64,000 nucleotides of DNA from Capronia americana (taxonomy: Eukaryota; Ascomycota; Eurotiomycetes; Chaetothyriales; Herpotrichiellaceae). The stretch covers positions 1,922,001 through 1,986,000 of the forward strand of contig JADWQD010000005.1 in NCBI GenBank assembly GCA_016110215.1, written 5' to 3'. Below, one piece after another: positions 1-9,821 of the stretch (position 1 is the stretch's first letter; each line of letters opens with the position of its first letter). The translations under genes and the position numbers were made by a program. Below the pieces are notes generated by a model that worked only from the letters and a program-made list of their open reading frames with translations, was not told the origin of the DNA and ran no database searches.

Positions 1-31
1 CAACCAGCAGATCTTGACTACGATCCGCAAA

Positions 32-1102
32 ATGTCTTCTCTCAACGCGATGGGCAAGCGCCTCTCCGGCAAGACCATCCTCGTGACTGGCGCCTCGTCC
101 GGCATTGGCCGCTCCATTGCCCAAGAATTCGCCCGCACCTCGCCGCAGAACCTCAAGATCATCATAACGGCGCGGAGAATTGACACGTTAAAACAAGTCG
201 CATCTGACATCCAGAAGGAAGTCGGCGAGGGAGTAAAAGTGCTACCCGTCAAATTGGACATTTCGAAGCCCGAAGAGGTGGCCGCTTTCGTGCCCAACCT
301 GCCAGAGGGATGGAAGGACATCGATGTCCTGGTGAACAATGCCGGGCTGGTTAAGGGCGTGGACAAAGCCCCCAACATCAAGGCGGAGGACATGGAGGTC
401 ATGTTCTTAACCAATGTCACCGGGCTGATCAACATGACGCAAGCTATCCTACCGATTATGCAGGCCAAGAAAGGCGACAATGGCGAGGACGTGGGTGGGC
501 GCGGCGATATTATCATGATTGGCAGTATTGCAGGACGCGAGGGATACCCCGGAGGAAGTATTTACTGTGCCACAAAGGCCGCTGTACGGACATTTACGGA
601 CAGTTTGAGGAGGGAGTTGATCGCCTCGAGGATTAGGATAATTGAGGTTGATCCCGGTCAGGTTGAGACGGTAAGCTTCTGGTCGCCCTCGACTGCAATA
701 TTTGGGCAGAACTCTTCTTCGGAGACCTGTGACATATCTCGTACGGGCGAAGGACTGACGGTATTGCTAGGAATTCTCCGTGGTCCGTTTCTACGGCGAC
801 AAGTCCAAGGCGGACGCCGTCTACAAAGGAGTCGAGCCCTTGACCCCGGATGACATTGCCGAAGTGGTCGTGTTTGCCGCGGGAAGGAAAGAAAACGTGG
901 TGCTCGCGGACTCGTTAATCTTTCCGAACCATCAGGTGAGTCGCTCTGGTTCTATTGGTCTGCAAATTGGCCTGCTGCAACAAGGGCGTGCTGCGTATTG
1001 TTATGTCGACATATGAGAAATATATCCATGTGCGTGGATTGTCATGGCTAACAGATCTATGTAATCCAGGCTGCTGCTACGGTCATGCACCGCAAATCGT
1101 AA
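32..1102 (+). CDS. NADP-dependent short-chain dehydrogenase (YMR226C / 3-hydroxy acid dehydrogenase type)
   Basis: Classical SDR enzyme, probably an NADP-dependent oxidoreductase of 3-hydroxy acids such as serine or allo-threonine, acting in the cytosol. Model: 32..670, 771..935, 1070..1102 (278 aa). Seen: glycine-rich cofactor motif TGASSGIG at residues 19-26, NNAG near 103, catalytic Ser near 165 and YxxxK (Y-C-A-T-K) near 178. Exon 2 gives EFSVVRFYGDKSKADAVYKG and exon 3 the short tail AAATVMHRKS, both characteristic of the YMR226C family. Intron 1 (100 nt) has a CTGAC branch site, intron 2 (134 nt) a GCTAAC. The ATG at 32 is chosen because the frame upstream offers only a TTG; a further 5' exon outside the window cannot be excluded. 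Exact substrate is inferred from family only. Confidence 0.9.
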
Positions 1103-1647
1103 GGTACATTTCCTTCACAGTCCTACGAAAGACAAGCGCTGAAGGAAGGGACACAGACTCCCGGACAAATCGGATCCTGTCAAACCAAGTCGGGTTGTTT
1201 CGAGATTGTGATCTTTAGCCGCGCGACACGCTACCAGAGGGGTGTGGCAGTACCAATCGAGAGCGGAAACAGAGGATGTTATCCATCATAGATCAAAGAC
1301 CATAGAGCCGCGAATGCAGAAGTTACAGAAAAACACGAGCTCTAGCAACGTGAGGTATCCTTGCGTGAATTAGACCCGTTCACTCCCATAAATTACAACA
1401 CCTAGCGTCGAACCATCATTTTCGATTCCCCAAGTCGTGCTATTGTCCTCCCCTGGGACGCACTGCTTGGTCTGGATTCGACCCGGACGGCTCTTCGTAG
1501 CGATTAGGTCATCGGTCCTTTGATGAGGCGGAGTTGATACAGCCAAATATTAGCGGAGGCTAGGAACCAATGTTTAGCCCGTTGAGCACCTACCGATGCC
1601 CCATATCCAGAGCCAATCCTCCACTTCTCTTTATTGACCCTTGCTTC
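1103..1647. other. Intergenic, convergent 3' ends
   Basis: Lies between the stop of the dehydrogenase and the stop of the SnoaL-like gene. I see no coding signal; the only structure is the first copy of the duplicated 3' end of the SnoaL-like gene at 1606-1649. Confidence 0.5.
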
Positions 1648-1700
1648 TTATCGATGTCCAGAGCCAATCCTCCACTTCTCTTTATTAACCCTTGCTTCTG
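1606..1700. repeat. Tandem 51-bp duplication across the SnoaL-like stop codon
   Basis: The segment starting TCCAGAGCCAATCCTCCACT occurs at 1606 and again at 1657, period 51 bp (17 codons); about 43 bp match with one difference (TTGACCC versus TTAACCC). The copy at 1657-1700 encodes the C-terminal KEKW region of the SnoaL-like protein; the copy at 1606-1649 lies just beyond its stop codon. Confidence 0.85.
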
Positions 1701-2085
1701 CCCATTTTAGCCCCGCCCCGTCCAACATACTCCAGACGCGTCTGATCTTGCCGGCCTCGAAGCGATAGAAGACATGCTCATAGAATGTCTCCTCCTGGGC
1801 CGGCGTCGGTCTGAACCCCAGCTTGATCCGCACTGCCACGTTGCCGGACCCTCCCTCTCTCCCGTCCTTGTCCCCGTCGGGCTCCACGACGATCATGTCG
1901 ACAGTGAAGCTCAAATCCGGGAATGAGACCTGAGAGTCAGTGATGTTTGTTGCATAATCTGCGACGGACAGTGGCGGGGAGTCGTTGTGGATTACGCCTT
2001 CATGGACGAAAGGATCTAGAGTGCCGGGTTTGCATCCGTCGTTGATGGCGGCGATGTAGTCAAGATAGTGCTGTCGGAGGTCCAT
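1648..2085 (-). CDS. SnoaL-like (NTF2-fold) protein
   Basis: Single-exon protein of 145 aa starting MDLRQHYLDYIAAIN. The pattern fits the SnoaL-like / polyketide-cyclase-like NTF2 fold: an N-terminal helix (YLDYIAAINDG), a PFVHEGVIHND segment, the SFPDLSFTVDMIVVEPDG strand region, then EHVFYRFEAGKIRRVWSMLD. These small alpha+beta barrels bind hydrophobic ligands; some are cyclases or isomerases, many have no known activity. The open frame continues upstream only from a TTG, so the ATG at 2085 is preferred. There is no polyketide synthase nearby, so a role in secondary metabolism is not supported. The last codons are duplicated downstream of the stop. Confidence 0.75.
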   Translation of the reverse strand: MDLRQHYLDYIAAINDGCKPGTLDPFVHEGVIHNDSPPLSVADYATNITDSQVSFPDLSFTVDMIVVEPDGDKDGREGGSGNVAVRIKLGFRPTPAQEETFYEHVFYRFEAGKIRRVWSMLDGAGLKWAEARVNKEKWRIGSGHR

Positions 2086-2799
2086 CTCAAAGCTGAAAAC
2101 TGGCGTCCAGGAGGAAATTCTGCCGGAAGATTGTGTTCTGTCAGGCTGGCTTCCCGTGGCTATATCAGTGTCGGTCTGTCTGTTGCGGGCCAAAGTTTGG
2201 CGAATTATAAGACTACACGGTACCGAGTACGCTCAAGGTATGGAGTACGGGGGGGGGCCTTACGACGACAATGGTAGGTATTCGTAGAAGAGGCTCTGTA
2301 CCGAGTAGTCTATCAACCAGTCAATTCACAGCCAGGATTACCTTTCCGTGGTTGCGAAAGCAGAGGGCGACGTTCTTGATAGGCTGGGGCGTACTCGGTA
2401 ATCACCTATGTCATGCCATGGAACATAGGTCCATATAGTAGATGAAAGAGACGGATGTGAGCACGGTGGTGGGTCGTGCGGGTGTACTGACACGTGACCG
2501 GGTATCAGCTCCATTGCATTATGGCCTCTATGGCTCGCTCAAGTCTTCTACGGAAGACTTTGCGGAGAGATACGCAAATCGGCCCTGCCGCAATTACGCC
2601 GACTCCCTCATCTTCCCATACTTTGTGCAATGCCCAGCGACCACGGATCATTCGAAGACGCATCAAGACAAATATCGCCGGAGAAGCCAGCATGATCGCG
2701 CCTTGATATGTTGACAGCGCTGCCTACGATCCCACCCAGTCGACGCCTCATGCCACTCCGGAGGACGCTCTACCCCCAGACATTCATCCAGCGTTGTCC
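2086..2799. other. Divergent intergenic region with three TACCGAGTA-type motifs
   Basis: Shared upstream region of the SnoaL-like gene and TRS85. It contains TACCGAGTAC at 2221-2230, TACCGAGTA at 2299-2307 and the reverse complement GTACTCGGTA at 2391-2400, plus a G-run near 2250. Short open frames here start with TTG or overlap other frames and do not look coding. Confidence 0.5.
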
Positions 2800-5088
2800 A
2801 TGACCTCTTCGTTGAGTGATGGAGACCCTCTTCAGTCGCCAAATATCCTGTCTGCTGCGTCGACACCGACCCTCGAGGTGCACAAGACAAGACCACCTGC
2901 GGGAAACGAATCACCCGAGACATCTACTACGAGCCTCCCTCTCCGCACATCGAGTCCTCCCGCCCTAGGCTCGCGTACGAGCACTCTTTCCGGTGCCCTA
3001 TCCCGCTCTAGTTCTCCCAATGGGAGACTGTCGTTATCTTTCTCAAGGTTTGGACGCTCGCAAACGCATAGTCCACTAGGAAATCCGTCGGAGACATATG
3101 ACGACACAAGATCCCTCATCGTGCGGGCATTTTCCCCGACGGTCGCAATCTACGCATCGCCCGAGGTCGACGAACTTGCGACCCGGAAGGGCGTAAAGAA
3201 TGGCTTCCTGGGCCTGGTCCGTCCGTTCGGCGACAGAATCAACGGCAAGGTCGTGGTGCGAGACAGTGCGGGCGCAAGTCGAGCGTGGGAAGACTTTGGC
3301 GTACATTTTGCGGACCTCGGCAAGCTGGCCAAAGATGGCACTTCCTCACAGGCAGAGTCCGACTCTACGGAGAGGGTAGAGGAGTTGATGGAACACTACG
3401 TGGGCGAAGGCTTCAACGAGGCAGATGATGTGCCGGGGCGAGGTGAGGCGTCACCCTTTTATCGGCTGTTCCTGGGCCGCCTTTTGTGTTCTCGACCCAT
3501 GAGTGCGCACGAGTCCTTTCGACATCCGGTGGGCGCTGTCATCGCCATCAGTTCAGCCACGAACCAACCGATTGAGACCCTCCGCACTCTATATCAGCAG
3601 TCAGCATCCGGGTCACGAGCGTTGCCGACTTACGCGAACCCTGAATATCTGAGATACTATGTCCTCGTTCATGATGAAGACCGAGATGATTTCACCAAGT
3701 CTTCCGCCCTCTTCGACCAGATGAAGCGCCATTTTGGCCTCCACTGCCACCTTCTCCGACTGAGATCTGCCTCATGCACACAGTCAGACGACGATGCCGA
3801 AGAACTTCCCACCAGTGAATGGCTCTCGGCAGATGAGCAGCTCTCCTTGTTGGACGACACCGCAGATCTCATTGACCTGGACACCTCTACGTCACCGTAC
3901 ATCTTCTCCTCTGACACTGCTGCGCTGCGGGGCTTTGTGCGCGAGCTCATCGCGCAGTCTGTCATCTACCATATGGAGCAGAGGATTGCCTTGTGGAACG
4001 AGCAGGTTGCCGCGAGGCGCCGAGGAATTTCCGGTCGGTTCATGTCGCTCTCGAAGCGATGGACTGGAATTGGGGGCTCGTCCCGAAGCTCCTCCTCGGC
4101 CGCGAATGTCGGTACTAGCGGCAATTATGACAGCCTACAGGGAACATACCGATACGACGCTCCAGAGAGCCTATTGCGCAAGCTAGCTGACTATGCGTTC
4201 ATGCTGCGGGATTACAAACTGGCAGCTTCCACATACGAGTTGCTCCGTGGAGACTACTCGAACGACAAGGCATGGAAGCACCTGGCCGGGGCGAACGAAA
4301 TGTGTTGCGTGGCCACCCTATTGAACCCACTTACAAGCAGTGGCAGTTCCAAGTTCAAGATTGAAAATTTCGACGCCATGCTGGAAACAGCGAGCTATTC
4401 GTACTTGACCCGGTGTAATGCTCCACATCTGGCGTTGCGCGCGATTTTGCTCGGTGTGGAGCTCCTGAAGGTGCGCGGGCGAGCGGCGAGCGAACTGGCG
4501 GCCAGATGGGCCACAAGGAGCCTCGAATTAAACTTGGTCGGTAGCATTGGCCATGTCCTGGTTAGTGAGCGAGTGGCTTCCTGTCTCGCGGATCGCATCG
4601 GCATCGGCAATACCAGCTGGGGCACGCGGAAGCGAAAAGCAGCGCTGTGGAATATCATGGCTGCAGACGAGTGGATGAAACTGGGTCGAGCAGAAATCGC
4701 GGCCGAGAAGCTTGACGAAGCACAAGAGCTGTATGGCGAGACAAAGCACAGCGAGTCGCACAAACAATTCCATGATTTGGCGGAATATCTCGAGCAATTG
4801 CGCCTCGCTGTGCGAATGAAGCTCGGCGAAGCCCGGAAAAGAGGATTCAGTGGTGCTACGCGACAGCTCGAGCTCGAAGGGCCGGTTGAGTCTCCAGTTG
4901 ATGTTGAAGACGAAACGGTGGAGGAGATGAATCCGCTGGAGAAAACCGACAGCCGGGGCCGTCGCAGGAGTCTCTTGGGAGGAGCCACTGGAGCGGGCGG
5001 AGTGAGTCTAATAGAGCCTCTCACTCCGTTGAGTCCGGCTCGATTGAGTCGACCGGACAAGTTTTTGCAGGATGATGACTTTGAATGA
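2800..5088 (+). CDS. TRS85: TRAPP complex subunit Trs85 (TRAPPC8)
   Basis: TRAPPIII-specific subunit that directs the Ypt1/Rab1 exchange factor to autophagosome formation and early Golgi/endosome traffic. Single exon, 762 aa, starting at ATG 2800 (the codon two before it is TTG). Seen: a Ser/Pro/Thr-rich, probably disordered N-terminus (about 1-100), then SLIVRAFSPTVAIYASPEVD and the VRPFGDRINGKVVVRDSAG / SRAWEDFGVHF block typical of fungal Trs85, LFLGRLLCSRPMSAHESFRH in the middle, and the helical repeat block LRKLADYAFMLRDYKLAAST near residue 460. Length fits filamentous-fungal Trs85. The tail (after about 690) is acidic and Ser-rich. Confidence 0.93.
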   Translation: MTSSLSDGDPLQSPNILSAASTPTLEVHKTRPPAGNESPETSTTSLPLRTSSPPALGSRTSTLSGALSRSSSPNGRLSLSFSRFGRSQTHSPLGNPSETYDDTRSLIVRAFSPTVAIYASPEVDELATRKGVKNGFLGLVRPFGDRINGKVVVRDSAGASRAWEDFGVHFADLGKLAKDGTSSQAESDSTERVEELMEHYVGEGFNEADDVPGRGEASPFYRLFLGRLLCSRPMSAHESFRHPVGAVIAISSATNQPIETLRTLYQQSASGSRALPTYANPEYLRYYVLVHDEDRDDFTKSSALFDQMKRHFGLHCHLLRLRSASCTQSDDDAEELPTSEWLSADEQLSLLDDTADLIDLDTSTSPYIFSSDTAALRGFVRELIAQSVIYHMEQRIALWNEQVAARRRGISGRFMSLSKRWTGIGGSSRSSSSAANVGTSGNYDSLQGTYRYDAPESLLRKLADYAFMLRDYKLAASTYELLRGDYSNDKAWKHLAGANEMCCVATLLNPLTSSGSSKFKIENFDAMLETASYSYLTRCNAPHLALRAILLGVELLKVRGRAASELAARWATRSLELNLVGSIGHVLVSERVASCLADRIGIGNTSWGTRKRKAALWNIMAADEWMKLGRAEIAAEKLDEAQELYGETKHSESHKQFHDLAEYLEQLRLAVRMKLGEARKRGFSGATRQLELEGPVESPVDVEDETVEEMNPLEKTDSRGRRRSLLGGATGAGGVSLIEPLTPLSPARLSRPDKFLQDDDFE

Positions 5089-6229
5089 ACATTGTACAAC
5101 CTTATTGAGCGCCTAACTCATACTGCGGCCTGGCAGCGTCTTGAGAGTCCGTGGTGGGAGGCATTAGTCCTAACCCAGACTCAAAGGAGATTTCTTGTCC
5201 GTCAACCCAGGGTGTCCAGTGCTGCTTTTCCCGAACACATCACACAACCGGCTTACACCAGCGAGGACACCTCACAATCATTTCTCAACGATGACGCTGA
5301 GAAAGCCATTCTCGATCACGAGCCTCCCTTGGGGGTAATCTTTATCTGGGCATACAAAGCCGTGGCCACATTCTGAAGGTCTGCTACTGGGCCAAGGTAT
5401 GTCGATTCAAAGACCAGAAACTCAAGGAACATGCTCGTCATGTCCAGCAACAGTATGTGCGGAACGTGGAAAACAAGCTACACCCAGGGGAGAGGGACGG
5501 GGCTGGAAATAAAAAGACATCGGCGTAGAGAGCAGCGCGACATCAACACATGATACAGTAATCTGTGTGGTCGGTCAAAGGCAAAACTCTCCAAGGAGGG
5601 TGTAAGGAATGGAATTATGTGTTTTGGACCAGAATGCTTGCCGCCTCAGCGATGATTGATCGAGTGGCGCGCACGAAGCGCTGAACGAAACGTACCGCCA
5701 CAAGCTCAAAGGTCTTGGTGGCAGGGCCGCCGAAGAGCAGGACTTTCGAGCGCTGGAGGTAACGAGAAACATGATTCAGGGGATGGTGCCGGGCGGACTG
5801 TTGTAATTGAGGCTTTGGTGGCCATGGCAGATATCCTGAGAAAATCTGTTCGAGCATGGAGCCGAGGACTTTTCAATATAGGACGAGGGATCTTCGGACT
5901 GGTTTTCCGGGCAGCAGATGGCTCTACGATGAAAGTGAGGCTGCCGGCTAATGTGGCTATTCATTCGGCCTAAGGGCTTATTCAACAGATTCTAGACATA
6001 CTCAGCATACGGAGTACATATTCCTGTTAATCAAGAGACTGCTTGTGTGGCTGCCGCTTAATCCCATTAACGCGTTAACGCGTCGGCTAAACGCGCTAAT
6101 GGCTAGCGCGAAATGTGGTTCATTGTCGATTGTCGATTGTCGTCACAGATTCAACGAGATCCAGATGCGCCGCCTTGTTGAGTCCTCGTTTGTCCTGCAA
6201 TCTCACACTTTTGGGACTGCGACAACACC
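5089..6229. other. Intergenic region upstream of RAD18
   Basis: 1.1 kb between TRS85 and RAD18, no convincing gene on either strand. It holds one TACGGAGTA motif at 6008-6016 and, from 6067 to 6112, the cluster of ACGCGT elements described separately. Open frames at 5092-5376 and 5615-5985 lack family features and mostly begin with TTG. Confidence 0.5.
6067..6112. promoter_or_regulatory. Tandem MCB-like elements (ACGCGT) upstream of RAD18
   Basis: Two perfect ACGCGT hexamers at 6070-6075 and 6078-6083, followed by ACGCGC at 6091-6096 and GCGCGAAA at 6105-6112, 118 to 160 bp before the RAD18 start. The first sits in the 12-bp palindrome TTAACGCGTTAA (6067-6078). In yeasts ACGCGT is the MluI cell cycle box bound by MBF (Mbp1/Swi6, Cdc10/Res) for G1/S transcription; the function here is inferred. 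Confidence 0.55.
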
Positions 6230-7735
6230 ATGCCAGACCAGAATGAATTTACCGACAGCACAGACTGGCTTCCCACACCGCTCGCCGCCCTTGCACCGCT
6301 CGACTCGTCCCTGCGATGTCAGGTCTGCAAGGATTTCTTCACCACGCCCATGATGACGAGCTGTTCGCACACTTTCTGCAGTCTTTGTATACGGCGGTAT
6401 CTGTCGCAGGAGGGTAGATGTCCCGCATGCAGGGAGTCTGACCAGGAGGTCAAACTGCGCAGGAATTGGGCGGTGGAGGAGTTGGTCACGAATTTCACCG
6501 CGTCACGCAAAAGCGTCCTGGCGTTTGCAACTGCTGCGGCCGAGAAAGCCCAGCAACAGCAGCAAGATGGCACAGAGGAGCAGAGACCCAACAAGAGGCG
6601 GAAAGTGGAAGTAGAACCCGCAACGACAAACGGTGTGCAGAGACGCAGCACTCGAAGTCAGAGCCGGAAGAATCAACACAGCGGCCCCACGCCCGCACCT
6701 GTCGCACAAGAAATTGTCATCAATGACAGCGAAGATGATGACGAGGGCAGTGAATTTGAAGATTCAGAGAACAATAATAAAAGCCCACATTTTGCGACCG
6801 CCAACGGAACCCCAGAGCCACCAGCCGGACTGGTCGAGTGTCCCTGTTGCGGCCGGCGGGTGAAAGAAGCACTCATAAACTCCCATCTCGATAGATGCAT
6901 CCAGGGCGATAGCTCGACGCCTGCCGACGCCGGCGTATCCTCGTCTTCTCCCGCGCCACCCAACGGTCGCCACGTCCAGGTCGCCCCGCCGGGCACCATC
7001 GCATACTCTCAACGAAAGCCCGCGCTGCAACCCGAACGACTGCCCTTCATAAATTACTCCCTCTTCAGCGATGCTAAACTGCGACAGAAGCTGAAGGAAC
7101 TGGGCATTCCGAACCATGGCTCCAAGGATCTCATGCGTAAACGGCACACCGAGTGGGTAAACCTGTGGAATGCAAACTGTGATTCGACCTCCCCTGCTAG
7201 TAAACGCGATCTGCTACGAGAACTCTCAGCATGGGAGGATACCTTGGGCCGACAGTTAGAAAGGCCGACCACAAATACGGGCTTCATGGCCAAGGACTTC
7301 GATCGCGGCACGCATCTCCGGACTCAGAAGGGCAATTTCGACGACCTAATCAGGCAGGCCAAGGAGAGGGCGAAAGCCAACGCCCACCCGCCCGAGGAGA
7401 AGGAGGCGTCTTCCGCAGTGGAGCTAGGACCTGGGGTGATATCAGATGCGCCAGTCGAGTCGGTAAACCTCACGCCTCGGCCTCAATCGGAGACAGGCGC
7501 AACCTATCCACATCGGGCAGCAGACCAAGGAACGACGCTGCAATCGGACCTTGAAGACGCGATAGATGGGCCCGCTGACCAAGTGCCAACGGATCTGCTG
7601 AACGGCCGTGCTCCAGAGCCAGGGATTGAGATTCGCTCCCCGCAACCTGTGCACGACCCTCCGATCGAACCATCATCTCTCCAGAACGGGATGAATACTA
7701 CGCCACAGACGCGTCCTAAACGGTTCTTCGTCTAA
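6230..7735 (+). CDS. RAD18: Postreplication repair E3 ubiquitin ligase Rad18
   Basis: With the E2 Rad6 it monoubiquitinates PCNA at stalled forks to start translesion synthesis. Single exon, 501 aa. Seen in order: RING finger (CQVC at 30-33, SCSHTFCSLC, CPAC) within about residues 30-67; a disordered linker with a basic stretch NKRRK near 122-126 and acidic DSEDDDEGSEFED near 166; a UBZ4-type zinc finger CPCC...HLDRC near 205-222; a SAP domain (about 272-310, INYSLFSDAKLRQKLKELGI); and a Rad6-binding-like helix (SKRDLLRELSAWEDTL) just after. This domain order is diagnostic. ATG context is CACCATGCC. The upstream ACGCGT pair suggests S-phase expression. Confidence 0.96.
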   Translation: MPDQNEFTDSTDWLPTPLAALAPLDSSLRCQVCKDFFTTPMMTSCSHTFCSLCIRRYLSQEGRCPACRESDQEVKLRRNWAVEELVTNFTASRKSVLAFATAAAEKAQQQQQDGTEEQRPNKRRKVEVEPATTNGVQRRSTRSQSRKNQHSGPTPAPVAQEIVINDSEDDDEGSEFEDSENNNKSPHFATANGTPEPPAGLVECPCCGRRVKEALINSHLDRCIQGDSSTPADAGVSSSSPAPPNGRHVQVAPPGTIAYSQRKPALQPERLPFINYSLFSDAKLRQKLKELGIPNHGSKDLMRKRHTEWVNLWNANCDSTSPASKRDLLRELSAWEDTLGRQLERPTTNTGFMAKDFDRGTHLRTQKGNFDDLIRQAKERAKANAHPPEEKEASSAVELGPGVISDAPVESVNLTPRPQSETGATYPHRAADQGTTLQSDLEDAIDGPADQVPTDLLNGRAPEPGIEIRSPQPVHDPPIEPSSLQNGMNTTPQTRPKRFFV

Positions 7736-8255
7736 GTACGAGTAATGGTGGTTGGCTATTGGCGAGCATCAATTGGGATGAAATTTCTAGATATCATGAC
7801 CAGCAGCCACGAAGGGACTTTTACTGTGCGTGTACGAGTACTTGCTGCCTCGGATCGGGGAACCAATACGGGGCATATATGTAGTACCTCGTACAGTACG
7901 AGGTATATTGGTATCTCTTCTAGACTCGTGCAGTCTCGTAGTAGTCGCGCGCAAGTAAGTCCCGGCGTCTATATACTGTAGTAGATAGTACGGACTTAGA
8001 TAGTACAGTACAAACTACTTATGACGGTATAGTGCTGTGCCGTGTGCGACCGTAGTGCAGTCCGGTGATGGCGACTCAACATCCTGTAAGTATTGGTACA
8101 CCTAGGGTAGTGTAGCGTAGTATGACAGCAAGTCCGGCTGCAGGACGTCACTCTCTCTATGAAGCGCACCATGCTTGCCTGAATTCTGCGTGGTTGGGTT
8201 CTGCGCGTGCTTGAGTTCTTGCTTGTGTGCTTATGCCAAATCTGGAGGCTCCAAG
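7736..8255. other. Convergent intergenic region rich in GTAC/AGTAC
   Basis: 520 bp between the RAD18 and CHMP7 stops. Many copies of GTAC, AGTA and TAGTAC occur between 7840 and 8130, including the inverted repeat at 7885-7905. No coding signal seen. Confidence 0.5.
7885..7905. repeat. 10-bp perfect inverted repeat (hairpin)
   Basis: TACCTCGTAC, one A, then GTACGAGGTA. A perfect palindrome with a single-base centre, able to form a cruciform or a tight hairpin in the 3' region of RAD18 (150 bp after its stop). Confidence 0.7.
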
Positions 8256-9821
8256 TCAGGAGGCTTCTTGAGCAACTGGTTCGCTTTGTTTCTGCTCCCG
8301 CTCCTTCTGCTCCTTCAGCCTTGCCATCTCCCTGTCCCCATCCTCCGCCTGACCCGTAGCATTGGTTCCCATTCTCAGATCTTCAATATCCAACGTGCGT
8401 ATCTTCTCGATGCTCGATGATAGTGCATCTTCCAAGTGCTCATCCTTCTCTCGCTCCTTCTCTCGTTGCTGCTCCCGTTGCTTTTCCCGCTCCCTCTCTT
8501 GCTCCTTTTGCGCCTGCTCCAGCACCTCCAACTGTCGTAATCTCTCCCTCGTCTTCTCCTCCTCCGCCCGGTGCGCTTTCTGCCGCTCGTCTCTCTCCAT
8601 TTGCTCCAGTTCGTCGTCCACATCGGCTTCGTCGAGCAGGGCCTTCTGGTCGACGGCACCCGGCTCGCTCAGTACATTACTCACTTCATCGACCTTGCTG
8701 ACCTCGTCTCTCAGGCTGTCGAGAACGTCCTCCACGCGTTCCACCCCGCCGATCTTCGCGTTCAATGTCTTCAGAGCACTGGCGCTGGATTCCATCACCG
8801 CGAGGATCTCTACCTGCGAGACGGCAGATTCGACTTTGGTGTAGATTTCCTCCAGCTGCGCTAGCGTGTCCAGCCGGCTTTGGAGCGTCCGGTCCGCAAG
8901 TTTCTTGCTCCGCAGCGCCGACAGCGCGGAGGTTTTGTTGCCCATCTTGACGGCTTGGGCGGCCTGGGTCTGCAGACTGTTGATGCGCTCCGTGAGACTC
9001 GTCGTCTGTCGCCGTAGACTTTCGATCAACGATTTCAGCGAGGCTATCGACCTGTCTTCTTGCGTAATTGGTTCCGGGCCCGTAGATGAAGCCGGGCTTT
9101 TAAATTTAACGGCCTCGGCGTCGTAGCTGAGGAGTTGTTTGTCGCGCGACAGATACCGTAGCAGCACCTGGAGATCCAAGTCTGATATTGAGGCGCCTTC
9201 GTCCTCACTCTGGCCCCGGCCCTTCGCCAGCAAGACTCCCACTTCTTGTGCAAATGCCTCCCGACTCACCACCCTGTCCGTCAGCGCGGGGCCCATCCGC
9301 GCAATCACAGGCTGTAATCGATTCGACACCTCCTCCAGCGCCGGCACAACGACCAGCGTCCCGGTCCTAACTTTTCCACCACCGGCTTTGTAACTCCCAG
9401 TCCCAAACTCCACCCCCACAGTGCGCAGGCCCCATCTCAGCACCGTCCGCGGGCTGGGGACCCAACTCCGCGCGTATATCGACCTCTCAGCACCCAGGAA
9501 CTCGGGCCCTTCAATGAACACCCCCCGTGCGACGCCGTCGTCGAGCACGCAGCCTAGGTTGTGAGGCGGGCCGTACGTGGGGCTGGCGAGAGCGTCGAGC
9601 AGCGCGTCACCCGTCCGTAGGACGAGGGTGTTTTGATCCGGCGGCAGTCGACCAGCTAGTGCCAGGCGGGTGAGGGCCGCGGTCCAGGCCGTGGCGTTGG
9701 CCGTGTATCCTTCAGGGTTGGTCCGCTTTTGCACCGACAGGTCCGAGTAGAGTGATGGGAGGCGGGTAGTGCGGAAGAGAGGTTCGTGGGCGACGAGGTA
9801 GTCGAGGAGGGCAGGGGGCAT
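8256..9821 (-). CDS. CHMP7: ESCRT-III-related protein CHMP7 (SNF7 family)
   Basis: CHMP7 proteins recruit ESCRT-III to the inner nuclear membrane for nuclear envelope sealing and quality control (yeast relative Chm7). Single exon, 521 aa. Seen: N-terminal winged-helix-like half (MPPALLDYLV, PTYGPPHNLGCVLDDGV, SWVPSPRTVLRWGLRTVGVE), then the SNF7 core from about residue 250 (LIESLRRQTTSLTERINSLQ, ALSALRSKKLADRTLQSRLD, LEEIYTKVESAVSQVEILAV, LKTLNAKIGGVERVEDVLDS), and a very charged E/R/K/Q-rich coiled coil near 430-480 before a C-terminal DREMARLKEQ helix resembling a MIM. The frame extends upstream only to a GTG, so the ATG at 9821 is used. Confidence 0.88.
   Translation of the reverse strand: MPPALLDYLVAHEPLFRTTRLPSLYSDLSVQKRTNPEGYTANATAWTAALTRLALAGRLPPDQNTLVLRTGDALLDALASPTYGPPHNLGCVLDDGVARGVFIEGPEFLGAERSIYARSWVPSPRTVLRWGLRTVGVEFGTGSYKAGGGKVRTGTLVVVPALEEVSNRLQPVIARMGPALTDRVVSREAFAQEVGVLLAKGRGQSEDEGASISDLDLQVLLRYLSRDKQLLSYDAEAVKFKSPASSTGPEPITQEDRSIASLKSLIESLRRQTTSLTERINSLQTQAAQAVKMGNKTSALSALRSKKLADRTLQSRLDTLAQLEEIYTKVESAVSQVEILAVMESSASALKTLNAKIGGVERVEDVLDSLRDEVSKVDEVSNVLSEPGAVDQKALLDEADVDDELEQMERDERQKAHRAEEEKTRERLRQLEVLEQAQKEQEREREKQREQQREKEREKDEHLEDALSSSIEKIRTLDIEDLRMGTNATGQAEDGDREMARLKEQKEREQKQSEPVAQEAS

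Noticed and set aside
32..2085. Dehydrogenase plus SnoaL-like protein as part of a secondary-metabolite cluster
   Set aside because: No polyketide, peptide or terpene synthase, transporter or cluster regulator nearby; the dehydrogenase is the housekeeping YMR226C type.
4395..5099. 234-codon minus-strand frame opposite TRS85
   Set aside because: Antisense shadow; the plus strand codes for a clearly recognised family through the same region.
8362..8844. Ser/Cys/Arg-rich plus-strand frame
   Set aside because: Antisense shadow of the charged coiled coil of CHMP7.
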